From: Thioclava sp. JE_KL1
GTDB taxonomy: Bacteria > Pseudomonadota > Alphaproteobacteria > Rhodobacterales > Rhodobacteraceae
Direction: 5' to 3'
Assembly: GCF_009296265.1 (NCBI RefSeq)
Contig: NZ_WBJS01000001.1
Coordinates: 1 to 64,000 of the forward strand
Length of the DNA stretch: 64,000 nucleotides
The position numbers and the translations under genes were made by a program. Positions 47,202 through 56,229 of this stretch are shown here, piece after piece. Each line of letters begins with the position of its first letter. The stretch's first letter is position 1. The notes below the pieces were generated by a model. That model was not told where the DNA came from. It ran no database searches and saw nothing but the letters and a program-made list of their open reading frames with translations.

Positions 47202-47941
47202 CGACGATCACCTGCATTCTGCCTGCCTATAACGAGGCCCCGCGGATCGGCGCGGTGCTGGAGCGTGTGCTGGACCATCGCCAGATCGCCGAGGTGATCG
47301 TGATCGACGATGGTTCAAGCGATGGCACCGCCGAGATCGCAGAGGGCTATCGCGACGCCCATCCGCATCTGCGGGTGCTGCGCCAGACACAGAACGGCGG
47401 GAAAACCGCAGCCGTGGCCGCTGGCATCGCGGAGGCCGCAGGCAGCCACCTGCTGCTGCTCGACAGCGATCTGCTGGGGCTGACCCATGCCGATCTGGGC
47501 GCGCTGATCGCGCCGGTGACCAATGGAGAGGCCGATGTCACGATCAGCCTGCGCCGCAACGCGCCGCGCATCTGGCGTGTGATCGGGCTCGATTACATCT
47601 CGGGCGAGCGGGTGATCCCGCGCGAGATGCTGGGCGAACGGCTGGAGGCCCTCAACGCCCTGCCCCGCTTCGGGCTGGAAGTCTTCATGAACCGGCTGTG
47701 GATCGCAGAGCGCGCCCGGATCGCCGTCGTCTCCTGGCCCGGCGTCGACAGTCCGATGAAATCCGCGAAGCTCGGCAACTGGCGCGCGGGCGTCGCCGCA
47801 GACGCACGCATGATCCGCGATATCTTCCGCACCATCGCGCCGCATCGCGCGCTCGGCCAGATCGTGGCGATGCGCAGTATGCGCGTTCGCGGCGAGGCGC
47901 AGGCTTTACCGCGCAAATGGTTGGAACGTATACCTCGCTGA
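47198..47941 (+). CDS. Family 2 glycosyltransferase
   Basis: The protein has 247 residues of GT-A fold. It has CILPAYNEAPRIGAVLERV near 5-24, EVIVIDDGSSDGTAEIAEGY near 33-52, NGGKTAAVAAGIAEA and the DxD-type LLLLDSDLLGL near 85-95. It has no clear membrane helices, so it is cytosolic. It resembles dolichol/undecaprenyl-phosphate sugar transferases, for which a DedA-type neighbour would be sensible. ATGA overlap with the preceding gene places it in the PHO-box operon. Confidence 0.87.
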   Translation: MTTITCILPAYNEAPRIGAVLERVLDHRQIAEVIVIDDGSSDGTAEIAEGYRDAHPHLRVLRQTQNGGKTAAVAAGIAEAAGSHLLLLDSDLLGLTHADLGALIAPVTNGEADVTISLRRNAPRIWRVIGLDYISGERVIPREMLGERLEALNALPRFGLEVFMNRLWIAERARIAVVSWPGVDSPMKSAKLGNWRAGVAADARMIRDIFRTIAPHRALGQIVAMRSMRVRGEAQALPRKWLERIPR

Positions 47942-47975
47942 ACGGTTCGGTTCACGACAGATCAGCGGAGGTTTC

Positions 47976-49400
47976 ATGTCACAACACGCGCGCGTCGTTA
48001 TCATCGGCTCCGGCTCGGCCGGACTGTCTGCCCTGCGCGAAGTGCGCCATGCGACCGATGACTTCCTGATCGTCAACGACGGCCATTGGGGCACGACCTG
48101 TGCCGAAAGCGGCTGCATGCCCTCCAAGGCGCTGATCGAAGCCGCCAACGCCTTCCACCGCCGCCACGATTTCGAGGCCTTCGGGATTTCCGGGGCCGAG
48201 GCGCTGCGCATCGATGTGCCCTCCGTGATGGCGCGAATGAAACGGATGCGCGACGGGTTCACGAAATCGCCGCGCGCGGTGCCCGAGAAACTCGGGGAAA
48301 AGGCGATCTCGGGCCGCGCCAAGCTCCTCGGCCCGAACCGGATCGAGGTCGCGGGCCACGGCGAAGTGACCGCCGACGCAATCATCCTCGCGACGGGCTC
48401 CTCGCCGGTGGTGCCCGGGCCATGGAAGACCTTCGGCGAACGTATCCTGACCACCGACACGCTGTTCACCCTCGACGATCTGCCCAAGCGGATCGCGGTG
48501 ATCGGCATGGGCGCGATCGGCGTGGAACTGGCGCAGGCGATGGCCCGGATGGGGATCGAGGTCGCGGGTTTCGATGCGCTGGAAAGCGTCGCTGGAATGA
48601 CCGACCCGGAGGTCGCAGCGGTCCTGCGCGACGCAATCGCGGCGGAGCTGCCGCTGCATCTGGGCGCGCCGGCGGAGATTTCCGAAGGCAACGCGGGCAG
48701 CCTGATCGTGAAAGGCGCAGACGGCGCAGAATTCGAGGCCGACGCCGTACTCGCCGCGATGGGACGCCGCCCCAATATTGCGGGGCTCGGGCTAGAGACG
48801 CTGGGCGTGCCGCTTGACGATCACGGGATGCCGGAGGTCGATGCCACCACCACCCGGATCGGCGATCTGCCGGTCTTTCTGACAGGCGACGCGAATGCCA
48901 TTCGTCCGATTTTGCACGAGGCCTCGGACGAAGGGCATATCGCGGGGCGCAACGCCGTGGCCGACGCCCCGCGATGCTATAGCCGCCGGACCTCGATGGC
49001 CATCGCCTTCAGCGCGCCCAATGCGGTGCGCGTGGGGCAGAGCTTCAAGGATCTCGAGGGGCAGGACATCCTGATCGGCAGCGCGGATTTCGCGACGCAA
49101 TCGCGCGCCCGGCTGGCCGAAGAGGCGTATGGCATGCTCCGCGTCTATGCCGAGCCCGAAACCGGCAAGCTGCTGGGCTGCGAGATGGCGCTGCCCGAGG
49201 GCGAGCATTTCGCGCATCTTTTCGGCCTCGCGATCCAGTCGGGCATGAGCGTTTTCGACATGCTGGCGATGCCCTTCTATCACCCCGTGATGGAGGAAGG
49301 TCTGCGGAGCGCCCTGCGCGAAATTTCCAAGCAGCTTCCCGAGGAAGACCGGTCGGACCTCTCCGATTGCCCCGAGAAAGGGCATCCGGCACTCGACTAA
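47976..49400 (+). CDS. Dihydrolipoyl dehydrogenase-type FAD/NAD oxidoreductase
   Basis: The protein has 474 residues of class I pyridine nucleotide-disulfide oxidoreductase. FAD motif VVIIGSGSAGLSALREV is near 7-23, redox disulfide GTTCAESGCMPSKAL near 43-57, NADH motif IAVIGMGAIGVELAQAMARMG near 172, and C-terminal dimer/base motif FYHPVMEEGLRSAL near 430. The FAD loop has Ser for Gly at one place but the disulfide is intact. No 2-oxoacid dehydrogenase genes are near, so the partner is unknown. It is 34 bp after the GT2 gene and its end overlaps the convergent BKACE gene. Confidence 0.88.
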   Translation: MSQHARVVIIGSGSAGLSALREVRHATDDFLIVNDGHWGTTCAESGCMPSKALIEAANAFHRRHDFEAFGISGAEALRIDVPSVMARMKRMRDGFTKSPRAVPEKLGEKAISGRAKLLGPNRIEVAGHGEVTADAIILATGSSPVVPGPWKTFGERILTTDTLFTLDDLPKRIAVIGMGAIGVELAQAMARMGIEVAGFDALESVAGMTDPEVAAVLRDAIAAELPLHLGAPAEISEGNAGSLIVKGADGAEFEADAVLAAMGRRPNIAGLGLETLGVPLDDHGMPEVDATTTRIGDLPVFLTGDANAIRPILHEASDEGHIAGRNAVADAPRCYSRRTSMAIAFSAPNAVRVGQSFKDLEGQDILIGSADFATQSRARLAEEAYGMLRVYAEPETGKLLGCEMALPEGEHFAHLFGLAIQSGMSVFDMLAMPFYHPVMEEGLRSALREISKQLPEEDRSDLSDCPEKGHPALD

Positions 49401-50149
49401 AGGGCTGCGATCTCGGCCACGCGCGCGGCGTTGTCGGGCGCGGTGGTCCCGTCCGCCATCACCAGCGAGTTCTCGAACCCGACCCGCGCCTTGCCGCCCT
49501 TGGCGAGCGCATTGCGCAGGCAGTCGGTCTCGCCCGAGCCGAAGGCGCAGATCGCCCAGTCAGGGGTGATCGCCTCGGCCTGCATCCAGTCGAGGAACGG
49601 ATCGAGCATCGCGGGCGTCGAGACCTGCCCCGCAACATAGCGGCCCATCACGAAGATCAGTTGCAGCCCGGGATCGCGCAGCAGGCGATCCGGCAGAACA
49701 TGCACCAGCGCCTCGGCATCCTCGCGGGAATAGAGGATATGCTGGATCGCGATCCCACGTTCCGCCGCCTCTTCGTAGAACCGTATTGCCAGCAATTCAT
49801 GGTCGCGCAGCATTTCGCGCGCCGAGACCGAAACCATCTGAGCGCCCGAGTTCAACGCGACATAGCGCTGATGCCCCGGTTCGTAGCGCCCCGCAGCCTC
49901 GGTGGTGATCTGGATCGCCATCTCGCCCAGAAGCGGGCGCAGATGCGCCAGCGCCTCGGCATAGGCGCCGCTATCGAGCAGATGCCCGCCCGCGTCGTCG
50001 CGCAGGTGCAGATGCAGCGCCCCTGCCCCGGCGTCGCGGCAGGCCAGCGCTGTCTGCGCAATCTCGTCCAAGGTGATCGGCAGCGCCGGGTGGTCGGTCT
50101 TCGTCTTGGTCGCCCCGTTCGGCGCGACCATGATATGCGGCAGGCTCAC
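49397..50149 (-). CDS. BKACE (DUF849) beta-keto acid cleavage enzyme
   Basis: The protein has 250 residues from a GTG at 50149 that overlaps the aminotransferase stop (GTGA) and follows GAGG; ATG 50131 is the alternative. The TIM-barrel family marks are APNGATKTKTDHPALPIT near 9-26 and zinc ligands in ALHLHLRDDAGG near 45; a late stretch reads WAICAFGSGETDCLRNAL. BKACE enzymes condense a beta-keto acid with acetyl-CoA to give acetoacetate and a new acyl-CoA, as for 3-keto-5-aminohexanoate or dehydrocarnitine. Substrate cannot be read from sequence. Coupling to a transaminase suggests a keto acid made from an amino compound. Confidence 0.9.
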   Translation of the reverse strand: MSLPHIMVAPNGATKTKTDHPALPITLDEIAQTALACRDAGAGALHLHLRDDAGGHLLDSGAYAEALAHLRPLLGEMAIQITTEAAGRYEPGHQRYVALNSGAQMVSVSAREMLRDHELLAIRFYEEAAERGIAIQHILYSREDAEALVHVLPDRLLRDPGLQLIFVMGRYVAGQVSTPAMLDPFLDWMQAEAITPDWAICAFGSGETDCLRNALAKGGKARVGFENSLVMADGTTAPDNAARVAEIAAL

Positions 50150-51468
50150 CCGAGAACCTCGCGGATCGCGGTGCCGAGCTTGTCCACCAATTCTCCGATC
50201 TGGTCGTCGGTGATGATGAAGGGCGGCGCGAGCAGGATGTGATCGCCGCGCTGGCCATCGATCGTGCCCCCCATCGGGTAGCAGACGAGCCCCGCCTCGA
50301 AGGCCGCCGCCTTGAGCTTCTTGTTGATGGCCTTGGCCGGGTCCATCGGCTCTTTCGTGGCACGATCGGCCACGATTTCCAGCCCGCGGAACATGCCGCG
50401 TCCGCGGATGTCGCCGATATTGGGATGCTGGCCGAAGGCCTCGCGCAGAGCCGCGTCGAGCACTTCGCCCTGCTGCGCCGCCCGCGCGACCAGTCCGCCC
50501 TCGGTCAGTTTCTTCACCACCGCATCGCCCGCGGCGGTCGCGGTCGGGTGGCCGATATAGGTGTGGCCGTGCTGGAAGAAGCCCGAGCCGTTGACGAAGG
50601 CGTCGTAAATCTCGGAGGTGCAGAGCGCCGCCCCGATGGGCTGATACCCCGCGCCGAGCCCCTTCGCGATGGTGACGATATCGGGCGCGATCCCGTCCTG
50701 CTCGCAGGCGAACAGCGTGCCGGTCCGGCCCATCCCGCACATCACCTCGTCGAGGATCAGCAGGATGCCGTATTGATCGCATATCTCGCGGATGCGCTTG
50801 AAATAGCCCTTCACCGGCGGCACCGCGCCCATCGTGGCGCCGACGACCGGCTCGGCGATGAAGCCGATCACGTTCTCCGCCCCGAGGCGCTGAATTTCGG
50901 CCTCAAGCTCGTTGGCGACGCGCAGACCGTATTCCTCGGCGGTCTCGCCTTCCTCGCGCCAGCGGTATTCATGCACGGGTGCGATGTGGCTCACATCGAT
51001 CAGCAGCGGGTTGAACTTCTCGCGACGCCACGCATTGCCGCCAGCGGCCAGCGCGCCCAGCGTGTTGCCGTGATAGGACTGGCGGCGCGCGATGAAATGC
51101 GACCGGCTCGGCTCGCCCTTCTCGACGAAATACTGCCTCGCCATCTTGAGCGCGCTCTCCACCGCCTCCGATCCCCCGGACGTGAAATAGACGCGCTCGA
51201 GGCTCCCCGGCGCGTGAGCGATGAGGCGATCTGCCAGACGTTCGGCGGGTTCGGAGGTGAAGAAACTCGTGTGCGCGAAGGCGATATTGTCGATCTGAGC
51301 CTTGATCGCCGCAGTCACGTCAGCGTCAGAGTGACCGAGGCAGGAGACCGCCGCGCCCCCGGACCCATCGAGATATCGCTTCCCGTTGGCATCGAGGATG
51401 TAGATACCGTCGCCCTTTACCGCCAAGGGCGGATTGGACTTCGTGTGGCGGGGGAATACGTGACTCAT
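50146..51468 (-). CDS. Class III (omega) aminotransferase
   Basis: The protein has 440 residues with a full PLP fold: GSGGAAVSCLGHSDADV near 37, YFTSGGSEAVESALKMARQ near 95, SYHGNTLGALAAGGNAWRR near 130, LILDEVMCGMGRTGTLFA near 235 and Schiff-base Lys in VTIAKGLGAGYQPIGA near 270. It transfers an amino group from an unknown amine or beta-amino acid. It forms a coupled two-gene unit with the BKACE gene and is divergent from an RpiR regulator and TAXI TRAP transporter, which probably import its substrate. Confidence 0.92.
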   Translation of the reverse strand: MSHVFPRHTKSNPPLAVKGDGIYILDANGKRYLDGSGGAAVSCLGHSDADVTAAIKAQIDNIAFAHTSFFTSEPAERLADRLIAHAPGSLERVYFTSGGSEAVESALKMARQYFVEKGEPSRSHFIARRQSYHGNTLGALAAGGNAWRREKFNPLLIDVSHIAPVHEYRWREEGETAEEYGLRVANELEAEIQRLGAENVIGFIAEPVVGATMGAVPPVKGYFKRIREICDQYGILLILDEVMCGMGRTGTLFACEQDGIAPDIVTIAKGLGAGYQPIGAALCTSEIYDAFVNGSGFFQHGHTYIGHPTATAAGDAVVKKLTEGGLVARAAQQGEVLDAALREAFGQHPNIGDIRGRGMFRGLEIVADRATKEPMDPAKAINKKLKAAAFEAGLVCYPMGGTIDGQRGDHILLAPPFIITDDQIGELVDKLGTAIREVLG

Positions 51469-51520
51469 ATCGGTCCCTCCTTCGGGACAAGAATGCGTGA
51501 GGATCGCTGATTACCCCATG

Positions 51521-51532
51521 AAACATATGTTT
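51521..51532. promoter_or_regulatory. Palindrome AAACATATGTTT in the aminotransferase/RpiR intergenic region
   Basis: A perfect 12-bp palindrome lies 53 bases from the aminotransferase start and 78 from the regulator start. Related GAAACAATTGAAAC text follows at 51551-51564. TTGACA at 51539-51544 could be a -35 element. The AT-rich block is a candidate operator for the adjacent RpiR protein. Confidence 0.45.
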
Positions 51533-51609
51533 TACGCATTGACAATATATGAAACAATTGAAACGGTCACCTCAACGCGATAACTGGTGATGGAACCTGG
51601 GGAGGAGCA

Positions 51610-52473
51610 TTGTCCGGCAGTTTCGAACAGCGATTGGCTGCGCAATATGGCAACCTTTCCACGCGTTTGCGTGAGGCGGGAGACTATATCGCAGACAACC
51701 CGGTGAGCATCGCCACCCGTTCGCTGCGCACGCTGGCGAGCGAATCGAACCTTGCGCCCGCGACCTTCACCCGCCTCGCCCATGCGCTCGAATACGAGAA
51801 TTTTGAAGAACTGCGCGAGACCATGCGCGACCAGATCGGTCGCCGCGTGTCCCCCTTCGCGGACCGCGCCGATCGACTGCAGAAGGATGCCGTCGATCCG
51901 CAGAGCAGCTTCCTCAACCGTTATGCCGCGGCCACGCAGGACAATATCGCAGCCCTGAGCGCCGCGATCGAGCCGGGACGGCTCGAGGCCGTGGCCGACA
52001 AGCTCGCCGCCGCGCGCCGGGTAGTACTGCTGGGCGCGCTCGGCTCGACGGGGATCGCGGAATACACCGCCTATATCGCCAATTTCCTAGGCGATAACTG
52101 GGAGCTGGGCGCACGGGCGGGTTCGTCGCTGGGCGCCACGCTTGCCGGGCTCGATGAGCGCGACGCGGTTCTGGTCATCACCAAGCCGCCTTTCGCCCGC
52201 TCCACCATCCGCAGCGCGATCCATGCCCATGAACAGGGCGCCTATGTCGCGCTGATTACCGACAGCCGCAGCTGTCCGGCGCTGCACGCGGCCGATGAGA
52301 CCTTCATCGTGCCCACCGACAGCCCGCATTTCTACACGAGTTACGTCGCCACGCTGTTCTTGCTCGAAGCAATTCTGGCGTTGGTGGCGAAGCGCGCGGG
52401 ACCCCGCGCAACCGAACGGATCGCCGAGGTCGAACGGCGCAACAGGCTTCTGGACGAAGTCTATGCGCGCTGA
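51610..52473 (+). CDS. MurR/RpiR-family transcriptional regulator
   Basis: The protein has 287 residues with a TTG start eight bases after GGGAGG. An N-terminal RpiR helix-turn-helix (LREAGDYIADNPVSIATRSLRTLASESNLAPATFTRL at about 18-55) precedes a SIS domain (RRVVLLGALGSTGIAEYTAYIANFLG near 135; VLVITKPPFARSTIRSAIHAHEQGAYVALITDS near 190-220). Such regulators usually sense phosphosugars, but in this setting they control amino-compound catabolism. It is divergent from the aminotransferase/BKACE unit and upstream of the TRAP genes. Confidence 0.9.
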   Translation: MSGSFEQRLAAQYGNLSTRLREAGDYIADNPVSIATRSLRTLASESNLAPATFTRLAHALEYENFEELRETMRDQIGRRVSPFADRADRLQKDAVDPQSSFLNRYAAATQDNIAALSAAIEPGRLEAVADKLAAARRVVLLGALGSTGIAEYTAYIANFLGDNWELGARAGSSLGATLAGLDERDAVLVITKPPFARSTIRSAIHAHEQGAYVALITDSRSCPALHAADETFIVPTDSPHFYTSYVATLFLLEAILALVAKRAGPRATERIAEVERRNRLLDEVYAR

Positions 52474-52530
52474 CCGACGCGGACCGTATCTTTGAACCGA
52501 GACCCAAAAACGACCAACGGGAGTTACTCA

Positions 52531-53505
52531 ATGAAAAAGTTCTTCAAACTCGGGGCCATCGCGGCCGTCGCCGGTGCGCTGTTCGCGCCCGCGGCGAACG
52601 CAGCCGACGAGACCTTCATCACCATCGGGACCGGCGGTGTGACCGGCGTTTACTACCCGACCGGTGGCGCGATCTGCCGCCTGATGAACAAGAGCCACAA
52701 GGAAACCGGCGTGCGTTGCTCGGTCGAATCCACCGGCGGTTCGGTCTACAACATCAACACCATCCGTTCGGGCGAACTGGACTTTGGCATCGCCCAGTCG
52801 GACTGGCAGTATCACGCCTACAAGGGCGACTCGAAGTTCTCCGATCAGGGTCCGTTCGAGAAGCTGCGCGCCGTGTTCTCGATCCACCCCGAGCCCTTCA
52901 CCGTCGTCGCGCGTGCCGATAGCGGCATCAAGAACTTCGCCGACCTCAAGGGCAAGCGCGTGAACATCGGCAACCCCGGTTCGGGTCAGCGCGGCACGAT
53001 GGAAGTGCTGATGGACGCGATGGGCTGGAAAACCTCGGACTTCGCGCTCGCAACCGAGCTGAAAGCCGCCGAGCAGTCGAAAGCGCTCTGCGACAACCAG
53101 ATCGACGCGATGGTCTACACCGTGGGTCACCCCTCGGGTTCGATCCAGGAAGCCACCACCTCGTGCGACGCGACCCTCGTGAACGTCACGGGTGACGCGG
53201 TCGACAAGCTGGTCGCCGACAACCCCTACTACGCGAAAGCCACCATTCCGGGCGGTATGTATCGCGGCAACCCCGACGACACCCAGACCTTCGGTGTGCG
53301 CGCGACCCTCGTGACCTCGGCGGATGAGCCCGATGATGTCGTCTACGCTCTGGTGAAGTCGGTCTTCGACAACTTCGACGAGTTCAAGAAGCTGCACCCG
53401 GCTTTCGCGCATCTGACGCCGGAAGAGATGGTCACCAAGGGCATCTCCGCTCCGATCCATCCGGGCGCTCTGAAGTACTATAAGGAGCAGGGCTGGATCA
53501 AATAA
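52531..53505 (+). CDS. TAXI-family TRAP transporter substrate-binding protein
   Basis: The protein has 324 residues from the ATG at 52531, after GGGAG. Signal peptide [24 protein letters not shown] is followed by the TAXI start [21 protein letters not shown], then [30 protein letters not shown] and [17 protein letters not shown]. Two further Cys ([21 protein letters not shown]) lie near 190 and 215. TAXI proteins bind glutamate, 2-oxoglutarate or other small acids in the periplasm. It precedes its fused permease, separated by a terminator-like hairpin. Confidence 0.94.
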   Translation: MKKFFKLGAIAAVAGALFAPAANAADETFITIGTGGVTGVYYPTGGAICRLMNKSHKETGVRCSVESTGGSVYNINTIRSGELDFGIAQSDWQYHAYKGDSKFSDQGPFEKLRAVFSIHPEPFTVVARADSGIKNFADLKGKRVNIGNPGSGQRGTMEVLMDAMGWKTSDFALATELKAAEQSKALCDNQIDAMVYTVGHPSGSIQEATTSCDATLVNVTGDAVDKLVADNPYYAKATIPGGMYRGNPDDTQTFGVRATLVTSADEPDDVVYALVKSVFDNFDEFKKLHPAFAHLTPEEMVTKGISAPIHPGALKYYKEQGWIK

Positions 53506-53521
53506 GCCCTGCACATACCTG

Positions 53522-53551
53522 GGCGGGCGCGCTTGCGTGCCCGCCTTTTTT
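53522..53551 (+). terminator. Terminator/attenuator between TAXI binding protein and permease
   Basis: A GGCGGGC...GCCCGCC stem-loop is followed by TTTTTT. It lies 16 bases after the binding-protein stop and 62 before the permease ATG. Partial read-through would give more binding protein than permease. Confidence 0.85.
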
Positions 53552-53613
53552 AGTTTCAGCTTTAAGATCATGCCGGAACAGGCGGACGGCCCTGGGGGCC
53601 GCTAGGGGGAACG

Positions 53614-56229
53614 ATGGCGGAAAATCGCGCCTTGAACGAACAGGAATTACAGGAGCTCGTCCAAGCTTCTGACAGCGGGGCGCGCAGCCCCAGAGGTTGG
53701 GTCGGGCTCATGGTCGCCGTGGTGGCGCTGAGCTGGTCGATCTTTCAGGTGCTTCTGGCCTCGCCCATCGGGCCCTATGTGCTGCCGGGCGACCTGATCA
53801 ACAACGCCCGCCAGATCCATCTGGCCTATGCCATCTTCCTCTCGGCGATGGCGTATCCGCTGTTCAAATCTTCACCCAAGGACCATGTGCCGTGGTATGA
53901 CTGGATCCTCGCGGTCGGCGGTGCGCTGCTCTCGATGTACGGCTATTTCTTCTACCAGAAGATCGTCGACAATGGCGGGCTCGCCGATATGCAGGACGCC
54001 TATATCTCGGTCCTCGGCATCATCTTCCTCTTCATCGCAGCCTATCGCACGCTCGGGCCGATCATGGTCCTGCTGGCGATCGTGTTCCTGTGCTACGTCT
54101 TCTTCGGCTCCTCCGAGTTCTTCCCCGAACAGATCCGCTGGGCCGGCGCGAGCCTGCGCAAGGCCATGAGCCATATGTGGATCACCTCCGAGGGGGTCTT
54201 CGGCATCGCGCTCGGCGTCTCGACCAAGTTCGTCTTCCTCTTCGTGCTGTTCGGCGCGCTTCTCGAGAAAGCGGGCGCGGGCAACTACTTCATCCAGATG
54301 GCCTTCGGCGCGCTCGGCCACCTGCGCGGCGGCCCGGCAAAAGCCGCCGTCGTGGGCTCTGCTGCGACCGGCCTGATCTCGGGCTCGTCGATCGCGAACG
54401 TGGTCACCACCGGCACCTTCACCATTCCGCTGATGAAGCGCGTGGGCTTCTCGGCAGAAAAGGCAGGCTCGGTCGAGGTGGCCTCTTCGGTCAACGGCCA
54501 GATCATGCCCCCGGTGATGGGCGCCGCCGCTTTCCTGATGGTGGAATATGTCGGCATCTCCTATCTGGAGGTCATCAAACACGCCTTCATCCCGGCGATC
54601 ATCTCCTACATCGCACTGTTCTACATCGTGCATCTGGAGGCGGTGAAGAACCGGATGCCGACGATCGGCGACCGCGTGGTCTCGGTCTGGCGCACCGCCT
54701 TTGGCATGTTCGCCTTCTTCGCGGGCTTCGCGGCTCTGTGCTACGCCACCCAATTCCCGGTGCGCCTCATCACCTCGATGGTGCCCGAGGGCGCGGCCTG
54801 GGTTCTCGCCCTGCTCGTCGTCGTGGTCTATCTCGGACTCGTCTGGGTCGCCGCGAAAGCCCCCGATCTGGAGCCGGACGATCCGAATTCGGAAATCGTG
54901 AAGCTCCCCGAGATCAAGGACATCTACAAGGCGGGCCTCTATTACCTGCTGCCGATCGTCGTTCTGGTCTATTTCCTGATGATCGAGCGCAAATCGCCGG
55001 GCCTGTCGGCCTTCTGGGCCTCGTTCCTGCTGTTCTTCATCCTGCTCACGCAGAAACCGCTCAAGGCGATGTTCCGCGGCGAGAGCGCGCCCATGAGCCG
55101 CTTCCGTGAAGGCGTTCTCGACCTGATCGGCGGCATGATCGACGGCGCGCGCAACATGATCGGGATCGGTCTGGCCACGGCCACCGCCGGGATCATCGTG
55201 GGCACCGTCTCGCTGACCGGGATCGGTCAGGTGATGGCCGATTTCGTCGAGTTCCTTTCGGGCGGCAACCTGATCCTGATGCTGATCTTCGTGGCGATCT
55301 TGTCGCTGATCCTCGGGATGGGCCTGCCGACCACGGCGAACTACATCGTCGTCAGCTCGCTGATGGTGGGCGTGGTCGTCCATCTGGGCGCACAGTCGGG
55401 CCTCGTGGTGCCGCTGATCGCGGTGCACCTGTTCGTGTTCTACTTCGGGATCATGGCAGATGTGACACCACCGGTGGGGCTAGCCTCCTTCGCGGCGGCG
55501 GCGGTCTCTGGCGGCGATGCGATCAAGACGGGCTTCACGGCGTTCTTCTATTCGCTGCGCACGGTCGCCCTGCCCTTCGTGTTCATCTTCAACACCGACC
55601 TGCTGCTGATCGACGTGACCTGGTATCAGGCGATCTTCGTCTTCATCGTGGCGACGATCGGTATCCTCGTCTTCACCGCAGGCACGATGGGCTGGTTCAT
55701 CACCCGCTCGCGGATCTGGGAGACGGTGGCGCTGCTTCTGATCGCGTTCACCCTGTTCCGTCCCGGCTATTTCATGAACATGATCGAGCCGCCCTATAAC
55801 GAGGTGCCGCCTGCCAATATCACGCAGCGTCTCGACAAGGCGCCGGTCGGTCGCGAGTTGCGGCTGGTCTTCTCGGGGCCCGATTACACAACGGGCGATC
55901 CGAAGGACATGACGGTGCTGGTCAAGGTGCCCGAGGGCGCGACGGGTCAGGACCGGCTCGACAAGCTCGGCCTGAGCTTCACTGAGACGGACGGCAAGAT
56001 GGTCGCGGACGAGCCGATGTTCGGCACGGAGCTGCAGACCAAACTGCAGGGCTTCGACTTCTACGGCGACAATCCCGTCACCCTGTCCAACGTGAAGGTG
56101 CCGAACGATCAGCTTCCGAAAGAGCTGATGTTCATCCCCGCCTTCGCCCTTCTCGCGCTCATCGCTTTCCTGCAAAATCGGCGCAAGGAAGACGATGACG
56201 CAGCCTTTGCTGAAGGAGAACCGGCATGA
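53614..56229 (+). CDS. TAXI TRAP transporter fused permease (DctQM type)
   Basis: The protein has 871 residues; GGGGGAACG precedes the ATG. About 17-19 membrane helices are visible. The first four replace the small DctQ subunit and the rest form the DctM-like elevator (GSAATGLISGSSIANVVTTGTFTIPLMKRVGFSAEKAGSVEVASSVNGQIMPPVMGAAAFLM; GMGLPTTANYIVVSSLMV). A soluble C-terminal part of about 130 residues resembles DUF3394. It uses the sodium gradient to import the acid bound by the TAXI protein. It overlaps the stress-protein gene by four bases. Confidence 0.94.
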   Translation: MAENRALNEQELQELVQASDSGARSPRGWVGLMVAVVALSWSIFQVLLASPIGPYVLPGDLINNARQIHLAYAIFLSAMAYPLFKSSPKDHVPWYDWILAVGGALLSMYGYFFYQKIVDNGGLADMQDAYISVLGIIFLFIAAYRTLGPIMVLLAIVFLCYVFFGSSEFFPEQIRWAGASLRKAMSHMWITSEGVFGIALGVSTKFVFLFVLFGALLEKAGAGNYFIQMAFGALGHLRGGPAKAAVVGSAATGLISGSSIANVVTTGTFTIPLMKRVGFSAEKAGSVEVASSVNGQIMPPVMGAAAFLMVEYVGISYLEVIKHAFIPAIISYIALFYIVHLEAVKNRMPTIGDRVVSVWRTAFGMFAFFAGFAALCYATQFPVRLITSMVPEGAAWVLALLVVVVYLGLVWVAAKAPDLEPDDPNSEIVKLPEIKDIYKAGLYYLLPIVVLVYFLMIERKSPGLSAFWASFLLFFILLTQKPLKAMFRGESAPMSRFREGVLDLIGGMIDGARNMIGIGLATATAGIIVGTVSLTGIGQVMADFVEFLSGGNLILMLIFVAILSLILGMGLPTTANYIVVSSLMVGVVVHLGAQSGLVVPLIAVHLFVFYFGIMADVTPPVGLASFAAAAVSGGDAIKTGFTAFFYSLRTVALPFVFIFNTDLLLIDVTWYQAIFVFIVATIGILVFTAGTMGWFITRSRIWETVALLLIAFTLFRPGYFMNMIEPPYNEVPPANITQRLDKAPVGRELRLVFSGPDYTTGDPKDMTVLVKVPEGATGQDRLDKLGLSFTETDGKMVADEPMFGTELQTKLQGFDFYGDNPVTLSNVKVPNDQLPKELMFIPAFALLALIAFLQNRRKEDDDAAFAEGEPA

